This document shows positions 16,195 to 23,899 of a stretch of DNA of 53,879 nucleotides, in pieces. The notes under the pieces are model-generated. The model made no database searches. It was not told the origin of the DNA and was given only the letters and a program-made list of their open reading frames with translations. Where the stretch lies: assembly GCA_016787485.1 (NCBI GenBank), contig JAEUUL010000030.1, positions 1 through 53,879 of the forward strand. Reading direction: 5' to 3'. Position 1 is the first letter of the stretch; every line of letters begins with the position of its first letter. The translations under genes were made by a program, and so were the position numbers. The DNA comes from Bacteroidota bacterium (GTDB lineage: Bacteria; Bacteroidota; Bacteroidia; NS11-12g; UBA955).

Positions 16195-17412
16195 ATGCAA
16201 ACATTTCAGTCGCTGTCGCTGATGCCTGCCATCACCGAAGCGCTTACCCGTAAAGGGTACACCACACCCACGCCTGTGCAATCACAGGCCATCCCACCTG
16301 CCCTTTCGGGCAAAGACATTTTTGCCACGGCACAAACCGGTACCGGCAAAACCGCGGCATTTGCCATCCCCATCCTGCAGCGCCTGGCTGAGACCCCGGC
16401 AACAGGTGCTGTGCGAGCCCTGATTCTGGCTCCGACACGCGAGCTTGCGATTCAGATTTATGACCAGTTTGTGCTGTACGGTGGCGGGCTTCGCCTTCGT
16501 ACCGCTGTAATTTATGGCGGCGTAAGTCAGAAAAAACAGGAAGACGAACTTCGCCGTAAGCCAGACATTCTGGTGGCCACTCCCGGTCGACTGCTGGACC
16601 TCATGTCGCAAAAACTGGTAAACCTGCACAAAGTAGAAATGCTGGTTCTTGACGAATGTGACCGCATGCTTGACATGGGTTTTATCCATGATATACGCAA
16701 GGTAACCGCACAGGTTCCCCGGCACAGGCAAACCCTGCTGTTCAGCGCTACCGTTCCGGCAGAAATCCGCAAACTCGCAGCAGATTTGCTGAATGAACCG
16801 GTACAGATTGACGTGGAACCACCCGCCGGCAAAGCGGCACTTATCGTTCAGCAATTGTATTCTGTAGACCGCACGGACAAAGTTTCTCTGCTTAAGTATC
16901 TGCTGGATGAATTAAAGGTAGAGCAGGCGCTGGTATTTACCCGCACCAAACGCGGTGCCGACCGCCTGGCCCGTGTCCTTGACAAAGGAGGATACTCCTC
17001 CCGCGCCATTCATGGAGACAAAAGCCAAAGTCAGCGTGAAAGTGCACTTCGCTTGTTTAAAAGCGGTGATGTGATGCTGCTCATCGCTACAGACCTCGCC
17101 AGCCGGGGTATAGATGTAAAAGAGTTGGGACATGTTTTCAACTACGACCTGCCTGGTGATGCGGAATCCTATACCCACCGTATAGGCCGAACCGGCCGCG
17201 CCGGACAGGAAGGAATTGCCGTTTCTTTTACCCGGCCCGACGACAAGGACGTGCTGAAACAACTGAGACAGCGGTTTGGCAGTGAGCTTCAATTCATTGA
17301 TGAGCATCCCTGGCCTGCTTCTCTGACAGAAGCGCCTGCACCGGTAAAACAGGAAACTGCTAAGCCGGCTGCAAACCGCGGCAACCGCAACAACCGTTTC
17401 AGACGCAGATAA
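16195..17412 (+). CDS. DEAD-box-family ATP-dependent RNA helicase (RhlE-like, with DECD motif)
   Basis: A 405-residue RNA helicase that uses ATP to unwind short RNA duplexes. All superfamily 2 motifs are present: the Q-motif region (TPTPVQSQAIPPAL), Walker A AQTGTGKT, PTRELAIQI, TPGRLLDLM, motif II DECD instead of DEAD, SAT, IATDLASRGID and HRIGRTGRAG. A short basic tail (NRGNRNNRFRRR) follows the helicase core, as in RhlE-type enzymes. It probably acts in ribosome assembly or mRNA turnover, especially in the cold, judging from the family and from the long leader. The next gene follows 30 bp later. Confidence 0.95.
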   Translation: MQTFQSLSLMPAITEALTRKGYTTPTPVQSQAIPPALSGKDIFATAQTGTGKTAAFAIPILQRLAETPATGAVRALILAPTRELAIQIYDQFVLYGGGLRLRTAVIYGGVSQKKQEDELRRKPDILVATPGRLLDLMSQKLVNLHKVEMLVLDECDRMLDMGFIHDIRKVTAQVPRHRQTLLFSATVPAEIRKLAADLLNEPVQIDVEPPAGKAALIVQQLYSVDRTDKVSLLKYLLDELKVEQALVFTRTKRGADRLARVLDKGGYSSRAIHGDKSQSQRESALRLFKSGDVMLLIATDLASRGIDVKELGHVFNYDLPGDAESYTHRIGRTGRAGQEGIAVSFTRPDDKDVLKQLRQRFGSELQFIDEHPWPASLTEAPAPVKQETAKPAANRGNRNNRFRRR

Positions 17413-17430
17413 GCATTGTTCTATGGCGCT

Positions 17431-17438
17431 TACCTTTG
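17431..17438 (+). promoter_or_regulatory. Promoter -7 element TACCTTTG
   Basis: A perfect TAnnTTTG box whose last base is 4 bp before the preferred ATG of the hydrolase gene (17443). If used, the transcript would be leaderless. No -33 element at the usual distance, so chance is possible. Confidence 0.35.
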
Positions 17439-17442
17439 CGCT

Positions 17443-18222
17443 ATGGAATTGGTGCATTTCCGCCAGTACGGAACTGAGGGTCCTCCTTTGTACATTCTGC
17501 ATGGTGTGTTTGGCATGCTGGACAACTGGCATTATGCAGCCGGTATTCTGGGCAGGCATCACCGGGTCATCACCTTCGATGCCCGCAACCATGGACGAAG
17601 TTTCCACCATCCAGACTGCAGTTACGAAGCCATGGCAGCTGACTTGTGCAGATTAATGGAGCATCTCGGCGACAATGAAGCCACCATTCTGGGACACAGC
17701 ATGGGCGGAAAAACAGCAATGATATTTGCTGATCTCTACCCGCAACGCATACAGCGTCTGATATGTGTGGACATCGCGCCAAAACGCTACCCCCCCGGGC
17801 ATGCCGACTACTTCAAAGCCTTTGAAACACTGCCCTTTCATTCCATGAAGAGCCGCAGGGAAGCAGAAGATGCCTTTTTGCCCTTTGCCCCGGATATGGG
17901 TGTGAGACAGTTTTTGCTCAAAAACCTGGAACCCTTGCCCGAAGGCGGATACAAACCCAAACTGAACCTGCAGGCCCTGAAAACCTATTACGATGAAATC
18001 ATCGGAGAATTGCATTTTTCATCGGTGTTGGAAAAACCCTCACTTTGGATTACCGGCGACAAAAGTGCCTACGTAAAAGAAGAGGACAAACCCGGAATAC
18101 GCAATCACTTTCCCTTAACTCAGTTTATTGTGATTCCGCAAGCCGGGCATTGGGTGCATGCCGACAATCCACCGGCATTTATTGCAGCGGTTGAGTCATT
18201 TTTATTGCAATATCCCGTGTAA
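17443..18222 (+). CDS. Alpha/beta hydrolase (YbfF-like esterase)
   Basis: A cytosolic alpha/beta-fold hydrolase of 259 residues from the preferred ATG (MELVHFRQYG); an in-frame ATG at 17416 adds nine residues upstream of the -7 box. The nucleophile elbow is GHSMGG, the oxyanion segment LHGVFG lies near the N-terminus, the acid is probably the Asp of WITGDKS, and the catalytic His is in AGHWVHAD. The DARNHGRS block and overall length match the YbfF-type esterase group. The natural substrate cannot be told from sequence. It is followed 26 bp later by an envelope protein gene. Confidence 0.88.
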   Translation: MELVHFRQYGTEGPPLYILHGVFGMLDNWHYAAGILGRHHRVITFDARNHGRSFHHPDCSYEAMAADLCRLMEHLGDNEATILGHSMGGKTAMIFADLYPQRIQRLICVDIAPKRYPPGHADYFKAFETLPFHSMKSRREAEDAFLPFAPDMGVRQFLLKNLEPLPEGGYKPKLNLQALKTYYDEIIGELHFSSVLEKPSLWITGDKSAYVKEEDKPGIRNHFPLTQFIVIPQAGHWVHADNPPAFIAAVESFLLQYPV

Positions 18223-18248
18223 ACAAAATCAATCCTTACTTTCGCAAC

Positions 18249-19010
18249 ATGTTCCGGTTTCTTGTCATATTTGCCGCATTCCTTCACCAATGCATTCTTA
18301 TGGCCCAAAAACCCGTGCCTGCTCCTGCGACCAAATCGGAAACCATGATTTTGTTGAAAGTAGGAGGCGGTTTTTATAAATCTGCGGGGATACTGGGACA
18401 GCGCTATCCGCATTTTGCAGGGATTCCTGTGGCAGCCTATCTCAAGACATCATCCAATCTCACTTTCGGCATTGATTTTATGAATTTTCTGGGATCAAAA
18501 GTAAACACAACAGGATTGTTGCAGGGCATAAATGGCAGCAGTGGAAATGTGCTTGACCAAAATGGTTTTCCCACCGTCATCCGTTATTATATGCGCGGGT
18601 ATACACTCACCGGAACTGCCGGAAAATTGTTTAAGGTGAACAATAAAAATCCGCAATTAAAACTGCAAACACAATTCGGCCTGGGATTCATGCAACACAA
18701 AACCCGCATGCAGCTTGACGCAGGCCGGAGTCCGCAGGTGGAAGGCGAATACCAGGAAGGCTATGACCGGTTGACCAATGGACTTCAACTGACCCAAACC
18801 CTTCGCCTGCATTACGTAAATACCGAAACATTAAGTGTATTTGCCGGAGTGGATCTTTCGCAAGGATTTACACGCAACCAGCGCAACTGGGATTATGGAT
18901 TCGGAAACCGTGAACCGGGCAGAAGACTGGATACCTATTTCGGAATCAGTGCAGGCATTTTAATCCCGATCACATTGCGTTCATCTACCCGTGAACCGGG
19001 TTATATGTAA
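18249..19010 (+). CDS. Predicted envelope protein of unknown function
   Basis: A 253-residue protein with a probable signal peptide (MFRFLVIFAAFLHQCILMAQ). The mature part has alternating aromatic and small residues, many Gly, and ends in amphipathic strands (TYFGISAGILIPITL), so a small outer-membrane beta-barrel is plausible but not shown. Its stop codon is 6 bp before the Kdo transferase gene, so the two are very likely co-transcribed, which hints at a role in the outer envelope. No family was recognised. Confidence 0.72.
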   Translation: MFRFLVIFAAFLHQCILMAQKPVPAPATKSETMILLKVGGGFYKSAGILGQRYPHFAGIPVAAYLKTSSNLTFGIDFMNFLGSKVNTTGLLQGINGSSGNVLDQNGFPTVIRYYMRGYTLTGTAGKLFKVNNKNPQLKLQTQFGLGFMQHKTRMQLDAGRSPQVEGEYQEGYDRLTNGLQLTQTLRLHYVNTETLSVFAGVDLSQGFTRNQRNWDYGFGNREPGRRLDTYFGISAGILIPITLRSSTREPGYM

Positions 19011-19016
19011 TTCAGA

Positions 19017-20276
19017 ATGCAATTCTTTTATCACCTGGGTATATACAGCTACATCGCATTGATGAGTATAGTTTCCCTATGGAACCCGAAGGCCAGAGAG
19101 ATGCTGAAGGGCAGAAGAAAATGGAGAAAAAAAGTCGCTGAAAAACTGGGAGAGAAAAAATCAAAACGTATTTGGTTTCATTGCGCTTCTCTCGGAGAAT
19201 TTGAAATGGCCAAACCACTGATTGAAAAAATAAAATCCGAACAAAATTCCATAGAAATCATCATTACTTTTTTTTCACCCAGTGGATTTTTACAACGCAA
19301 GGATTATGAATGTGCTGGTTTGTTTTACCTGCCATTCGATAGCCATAAAAATGCAAAAGACTGGTACCGGATTGTACAACCGGATGTAGCTGTTTTTATC
19401 AAATATGAATTCTGGCTGCAATTCATGCGCGAAGGGTTGAAACAATCTGTGCACATGGTGGCAACCGGAGTCGTATTTCGCGAAGGTCAGTTTATTTTTG
19501 AACCACTGGCATCTGCCTGGAGGCATTGTCTGCAGAAATTTTCAGCCATTTTTGTTCAGAATGCTGCCTCGGAAAACCTGGGAAGCAGTGAGGGTTTCAC
19601 CAACATCATGGTAGGAGGAGACACCCGGTTTGACCGCGTACTTGAAACGGTTTCCCAAGCGCCTGAAATAGACATTGTAGCCCGTTTTAAAGGCAGCGAT
19701 ATCCTTTGTGTGGGTGGCAGTACCTGGGCCGCGGAAGAAAAATTACTCGAAGAATTCTTTCAAAAAAACGGCGTGCCATTGCACCGCAAATTTCTGATTG
19801 CGCCACATGATGTAAGTGGAAAACATATAGAAGAAATATGCAGCCGGTTTTTTGAGTATGGCTGTGTAAAATATTCGGATATATATGCAGGTACAGATTT
19901 ATCCAAACTCCGTTTTCTGGTGGTAGACAGCATAGGATTGCTGGCACAGATTTACAGGTATGGAGATGTAGCGCTGATCGGTGGCGCCTGGGGCAAAGGA
20001 TTGCATAACATTCTGGAGGCCGCTGCGTTCGGCATGCCCATCTTGTTTGGACCCAAACACCAGAAACATCCCGAAGCTGCAGAAGCGCTGGACTCAGGGT
20101 TTGCACTCGAATGCACGGATTTCGACAGTTTTGAACGCAATCTGAAAAATACCATGGGGAATCCGGAACTGCGCGCCGAAATGGCGGGTAAATCAAGGGA
20201 TTGGGTAAGGCGTAACAGTGGGGTCACCTCAAAAGTTGCGGCATATCTGGGCTTGTTGCTGGAGTTGGAGTCTTAA
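19017..20276 (+). CDS. waaA: 3-deoxy-D-manno-octulosonic acid (Kdo) transferase
   Basis: A 419-residue inner-membrane-associated glycosyltransferase that adds Kdo from CMP-Kdo to the lipid A precursor in lipopolysaccharide synthesis. The N-terminal membrane segment (YSYIALMSIVSLWNPKA) precedes the family block HCASLGEFE, whose Glu is the expected catalytic base, and the blocks IKYEFW and GGDTRFDRV. The donor-binding C-terminal domain has GGAWGKGLHNILEAAAFG and FGPKHQKHPEA. Length is normal for the family. It shares a transcript with the envelope protein gene just upstream (6-bp gap). Confidence 0.95.
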   Translation: MQFFYHLGIYSYIALMSIVSLWNPKAREMLKGRRKWRKKVAEKLGEKKSKRIWFHCASLGEFEMAKPLIEKIKSEQNSIEIIITFFSPSGFLQRKDYECAGLFYLPFDSHKNAKDWYRIVQPDVAVFIKYEFWLQFMREGLKQSVHMVATGVVFREGQFIFEPLASAWRHCLQKFSAIFVQNAASENLGSSEGFTNIMVGGDTRFDRVLETVSQAPEIDIVARFKGSDILCVGGSTWAAEEKLLEEFFQKNGVPLHRKFLIAPHDVSGKHIEEICSRFFEYGCVKYSDIYAGTDLSKLRFLVVDSIGLLAQIYRYGDVALIGGAWGKGLHNILEAAAFGMPILFGPKHQKHPEAAEALDSGFALECTDFDSFERNLKNTMGNPELRAEMAGKSRDWVRRNSGVTSKVAAYLGLLLELES

Positions 20277-20280
20277 GGTA

Positions 20281-20310
20281 TTGATTATCCGGGTTTTCCA
20301 TGTACATTCG
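20281..20310 (+). promoter_or_regulatory. Promoter TTG-N19-TACATTCG
   Basis: TTG (20281-20283), exactly 19 bp, then TACATTCG (20303-20310): a near-consensus Bacteroidota promoter, directly after the stop of waaA and 12 bp before the ATG of the next gene. It suggests separate transcription of that gene. Confidence 0.5.
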
Positions 20311-20322
20311 TTCTGAAAAACC

Positions 20323-20838
20323 ATGCACGAATACATTTTTACCCTTCGTTTGCTGCATCTCCTGTTTGGTGTTTTCTGGGCTGGTACCGCCATCATGCAG
20401 CATTTCTTTCTGATTCCTGCAGTCCGCAGTCTGGGACCTGACGGTGGCAAAATGATGCAGGCCATGATGCGCACCCGCAATTTTCCAATCGTGATGCTCT
20501 TAAGCGGATTCATTACTGTGCTTTCAGGCCTGGGGCTGATGGATTCCTTCTCCGGACATTTCCGTACAGAGTGGTTTAGTACAGGCTATGGCGCTATGTT
20601 GGGTATAGGAGGCTTTTCTGCCATCTGTGCATTGTTAACGGGCTTGTTTGTAAATAAGCCTGCAGCCACGGCCATAGGCAAGCTGGGTGCCGAAATCTCT
20701 GCCGGCGGTGGCCCACCTACCCCAGAGCAATTGGCAGAAATGACCCGGCTCCGCACCAAACTGGAAAAAGGCGCCAGCATGATTGCTTGGTGTATGATTC
20801 TGGCTGTGGCCACTATGGGTGTGGCAAGATATATTTAA
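20323..20838 (+). CDS. Four-helix membrane protein (CopD/DUF2269-like)
   Basis: A 171-residue inner-membrane protein with about four transmembrane helices: residues of roughly 6-30 (LRLLHLLFGVFWAGTAIMQH), 50-72, 85-107 and 150-170. The His-rich first helix (LRLLHLLFGVFWAG) recalls CopD-like and DUF2269 membrane proteins, which often bind haem or metal, but I cannot assign it firmly. A Gly/Pro-rich cytosolic loop (SAGGGPPTPEQ) precedes the last helix. Its stop codon overlaps the stop of the convergent hydroxylase gene by 4 bp. Confidence 0.75.
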   Translation: MHEYIFTLRLLHLLFGVFWAGTAIMQHFFLIPAVRSLGPDGGKMMQAMMRTRNFPIVMLLSGFITVLSGLGLMDSFSGHFRTEWFSTGYGAMLGIGGFSAICALLTGLFVNKPAATAIGKLGAEISAGGGPPTPEQLAEMTRLRTKLEKGASMIAWCMILAVATMGVARYI

Positions 20839-21743
20839 TCTGCCAGCACTTCTCCGGACTGATTTTCGGCCTGCCGCATTTGCACACTGGTTTTCCTGCT
20901 GCCATCGTGGCTCCAACCTGGAGGACCAAATATATACATCCATTTATTTTTAAATCCCGGAGCTGATTTTACATCGCGGAACATTTGTTTCCACTCTGTA
21001 AATAAAACAGTGAATGGATTGTATGAATTCAAATTGGTTGTAAGGCCATATCTGATTTTTTCATACTGTTCATCTTCGGGCTCAAATGTTCCGAACAATT
21101 TGTCCCAAATGATAAAAATCATCCCCATATTTTTATCCAGGTAACGCGGATTGCTGGCATGGTGCACTGCATGATGACTGGGGCTTACAAATACCAAATC
21201 CCACCCGGGAATGCGACGCAACAATTCCGTGTGCACCAGCGAACCATACAATTGCTGAATGGAAAATGCCAGGACAACATCTGCTGCTTCAAACCCCAAA
21301 AAAGCGAGGGGAATGAAAAACAATCCGCGATACAAAGGCTCAAAAACCGAACTGCGAAATCCTACGGTGATATTGTATTTCTCACTGCTGTGGTGCACGG
21401 TATGCACAGCCCAGAAAAACCGAACCATATGACTCATCCAGTGCACAAACCAATAAGCCAGGTCGGTAAGCACCAAAACAGCCACCCAATACATCCAGGA
21501 GTGAGCATCCCAGTGAATAAAACGGAACTGAAATGCCCATGCCATATACCCGATGAAAACACCCCGCATGAGAATGTCCAGAGAAGCATTCAACACTGTC
21601 ATCAGAAAGTTGTTCAGCGTATCGCGGGTGTCGTACAATCTGCGGTGCAGCAGATTGCTGAGTATGATTTCTGTGAGGATGGTTACGGCATAAACGGGCA
21701 CCGTAATGATGGTCATGATTTGTTCCCACCAATAACTTTGCAT
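20835..21743 (-). CDS. Sterol desaturase / fatty acid hydroxylase family protein
   Basis: A 302-residue integral membrane di-iron oxygenase. Three histidine boxes bind the iron pair: HWMSH, HTVHHS and HHAVHH, with further His between helices. Several hydrophobic segments (ILTEIILSNLL, WMYWVAVLVLTDLAYWFVHW, FFIPLAFLGF) give the usual hairpin arrangement. Members hydroxylate or desaturate sterols, fatty acids, carotenoids or alkylglycerols; the block ending NPRYLDKNMGMIFIIWDKLF is typical of the bacterial and alkylglycerol-monooxygenase-like branch. The substrate is unknown. The tail from about residue 275 is polar. Convergent with the gene at 20323-20838, with overlapping stops. Confidence 0.92.
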   Translation of the reverse strand: MQSYWWEQIMTIITVPVYAVTILTEIILSNLLHRRLYDTRDTLNNFLMTVLNASLDILMRGVFIGYMAWAFQFRFIHWDAHSWMYWVAVLVLTDLAYWFVHWMSHMVRFFWAVHTVHHSSEKYNITVGFRSSVFEPLYRGLFFIPLAFLGFEAADVVLAFSIQQLYGSLVHTELLRRIPGWDLVFVSPSHHAVHHASNPRYLDKNMGMIFIIWDKLFGTFEPEDEQYEKIRYGLTTNLNSYNPFTVLFTEWKQMFRDVKSAPGFKNKWMYIFGPPGWSHDGSRKTSVQMRQAENQSGEVLAD

Positions 21744-21750
21744 ACGGGTA

Positions 21751-21758
21751 CAAAATTA
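21751..21758 (-). promoter_or_regulatory. Promoter -7 element TAATTTTG
   Basis: TAATTTTG on the minus strand, 7 bp before the ATG of the hydroxylase gene. A TTTG lies 22 bp further upstream and could be the -33 element. The leader would be nearly absent. Confidence 0.42.
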
Positions 21759-21810
21759 GGACTGAACGACCGATTCCATGCAAATGAAGAAAAAATGCCG
21801 GCGACAGGGT

Positions 21811-22308
21811 TTAGTTTCCCGATTGAATTTTAAATTCATCAAAATAATAGGTGCCGTCTCCGTTTAACCGCACATAAGTAAAGGCATTTACTTTCCCCAG
21901 CAAGTTGCGTTTTATATTTACAATTACACTTTTTGTAATCAACCCATCTGCCTTCAACAGACTCAATCTGTAATTGTCTGATGTACCCAGATTCCAGTTG
22001 AATGTAAACCTGTCCAAACCACTATAATCACTCAGCTTCAATGGTCCTAGAAACGAGGGTTCTGTACCTGCGGTATCCAGCTTGCCGGAAGCGTTTCCAA
22101 ATTCATTCCCATTGGAACTTAAATAAAAGGTATAATTGCACGGAATTTCAGTAGAACTAACCATTCCGGTGCTGTCCCATAGCTGACTGGTATAACCTGT
22201 AATCTCATAAATTCCGGCAAAACGATTGCTTCTGTATTTGTCGGACTGACAGGATTGAATCACGAAAATAACTCCGGTCAAAAAGGCCAAATAATACAAC
22301 TTTTTCAT
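21811..22308 (-). CDS. Lipoprotein of unknown function
   Basis: A 165-residue lipoprotein. The start is ATG 22306-22308 (MKKLYYLAFLTGVIFVIQSC), with lipobox IQSC; an upstream ATG adds seven residues without improving the signal. The start codon overlaps the stop of the preceding gene as ATGA, a sign of translational coupling. The mature part is rich in Ser, Asn, Tyr and Asp with beta-strand character and no known motif. It is the last of three tightly packed envelope genes (21811-23711) and probably works with them. Confidence 0.75.
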   Translation of the reverse strand: MKKLYYLAFLTGVIFVIQSCQSDKYRSNRFAGIYEITGYTSQLWDSTGMVSSTEIPCNYTFYLSSNGNEFGNASGKLDTAGTEPSFLGPLKLSDYSGLDRFTFNWNLGTSDNYRLSLLKADGLITKSVIVNIKRNLLGKVNAFTYVRLNGDGTYYFDEFKIQSGN

Positions 22309-23057
22309 AGTGACAATGTGTAATGACAATTAAGACCCAGCATGAAACCATTAAAATTTGTTTTTACAGGGGTAGAAGTGAGAGAATTGGACAAATTCAG
22401 AGCCCCTTTTGCGGCATTATTATCTGTTGAAATTCCTCCTGTACCAGCTATGGATCCTGTGTAGTGCAAATACAGGCCCAGACCATACTTTTCCCGTTTT
22501 ATCAGCAGCCCTTCCATACGCATAGCGCCATTGATTCCCAGTCCCTTGTAATTGCCATTGAAGGAGGATTCTTTGCCGAAACTCACTTCTCCGTTGTTGT
22601 ATTTCAAATAGGCCGAATACACACTTCGAATGGTTTGCAATCCGATGGAAAACCAGAATTTACCCTTCGCCACAGGAAAAGTTCCAAATGCATTGACATA
22701 ACTCACTTTTACATCCATCACCCTTTCAGTGATTGGGGACAAACGCCTTGACTGACGAAAGGCACCCAGACTACCCACAGCCATATCCATAATTGTCCAC
22801 CTGGCTCCGATTTCATAACCCGCCATGGTTCTGAACGGCTTGAATCCTTCAGACAATTTGGATTGATTCACTGTATTGTAATCGGCAATAAACTGGTTCA
22901 GCATTTTATTTGTGAGATTTGAAACACTCACTCCGCCATATACATCAAATCTATTCAGTTTCCCGACGTCAAACATTTCCATAAATGTCTGAGATTTCAA
23001 ACCCTTGCTGCACATCATTGCAAGGAGTATAATGATTGTTTTTCTGATGTAAATCAT
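22305..23057 (-). CDS. Predicted outer-membrane protein of unknown function
   Basis: A 250-residue protein with a signal peptide (RKTIIILLAMMCSKGLKSQ). The mature part has a block FDVYGGVSVSNLTNKMLNQF near its start, then many alternating hydrophobic strands, and ends in FMLGLNCHYTLSL, which resembles the closing strand of a small beta-barrel. The barrel is inference. The gene starts 6 bp after the preceding barrel-like gene and its stop overlaps the next start by 4 bp, so the three form one operon. Confidence 0.72.
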   Translation of the reverse strand: MIYIRKTIIILLAMMCSKGLKSQTFMEMFDVGKLNRFDVYGGVSVSNLTNKMLNQFIADYNTVNQSKLSEGFKPFRTMAGYEIGARWTIMDMAVGSLGAFRQSRRLSPITERVMDVKVSYVNAFGTFPVAKGKFWFSIGLQTIRSVYSAYLKYNNGEVSFGKESSFNGNYKGLGINGAMRMEGLLIKREKYGLGLYLHYTGSIAGTGGISTDNNAAKGALNLSNSLTSTPVKTNFNGFMLGLNCHYTLSL

Positions 23058-23063
23058 AACATC

Positions 23064-23711
23064 CTATTTTTTAAACAGCCAGTGAATTTCAACTCCAAAA
23101 AAGCTGGGGTTATACGCTGAAAACATAAAAAAACACTTTGTGTAATGAACATTGATGGCCACGTTGTTCACAGATGCAAGTTGCAAACCCGCGTCAATGC
23201 CAAAATCACCTTCGGTTTTTGCGGATTTGGTCCAGCCTTTTCCCGATGGTTTATGCATGATGGTGTGCTGAGACAAAAGTCCGGAAAGAGACCATGATTT
23301 AATATATCTGTTATCCAGATGAAATACTCCCCCAAAAATATAATTGTTCACCCGTGACTTTTTATTAAAAGCAGTAACTGCAGAAGTTGCAGTGTTCGTT
23401 CTTTCCAGGCTGTGCGAATTGTGCAGGTTGGACCATTTCAGAATCACATCGGCCTTGTGTTTTTTCTTTTGGCCACTCTGCCAAGCCACACTCAAACCAT
23501 GGTGAAAAGGCAGCATCTTTTGTTTTTTGGTAAGGGGTCCATCGGCTTTTTCAGCATAACTGCTTTCCAGAAAAAACGATTGCTCTGTATACAGACTTGA
23601 CATACCATTTGGGAACAGCCCTATGCCATAGCCAACCTGAAACTGACCAAAAACTCCCTGCCGTGAAAACAGAATGCAGGTGACAAGCAGAAGTATCCTG
23701 TGTAAACTCAT
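23064..23711 (-). CDS. Predicted outer-membrane protein of unknown function
   Basis: A 215-residue protein with a signal peptide (LLLVTCILFSRQGVFGQ) and a strand-rich mature part that begins FQVGYGIGLFPNG and ends FGVEIHWLFKK, suggesting a small outer-membrane beta-barrel. It heads a three-gene operon with the proteins at 22305-23057 and 21811-22308, from the -7 box at 23725-23732. No family was recognised and no direct similarity to its neighbour was obvious beyond the general fold. Confidence 0.7.
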   Translation of the reverse strand: MSLHRILLLVTCILFSRQGVFGQFQVGYGIGLFPNGMSSLYTEQSFFLESSYAEKADGPLTKKQKMLPFHHGLSVAWQSGQKKKHKADVILKWSNLHNSHSLERTNTATSAVTAFNKKSRVNNYIFGGVFHLDNRYIKSWSLSGLLSQHTIMHKPSGKGWTKSAKTEGDFGIDAGLQLASVNNVAINVHYTKCFFMFSAYNPSFFGVEIHWLFKK

Positions 23712-23724
23712 GTCTTTTATTTCA

Positions 23725-23732
23725 CAAATATA
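23725..23732 (-). promoter_or_regulatory. Promoter -7 element TATATTTG
   Basis: TATATTTG on the minus strand is a perfect -7 box 13 bp before the ATG of the first gene of the three-gene envelope operon. The -33 element is not clear. Confidence 0.42.
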
Positions 23733-23877
23733 TAAGATTGTTTCTCAGACATTTTCCTGAAACAGACAGGCGGGATTGAATAAAGCCGATTCAGGAATCT
23801 GACCTGTGTCGGATTCAGTCAGATACAAGAAAACCATCCCCACAGACGTACCTGGCAAATCCTGACCTTATCGGCAT

Positions 23878-23885
23878 TATTTTTG
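23878..23885 (+). promoter_or_regulatory. Promoter -7 element TATTTTTG
   Basis: A perfect -7 box 14 bp before the ATG of the AsmA-like gene. It leaves a leader of fewer than ten bases. Confidence 0.4.
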
Positions 23886-23899
23886 CCCTTATTATACAA

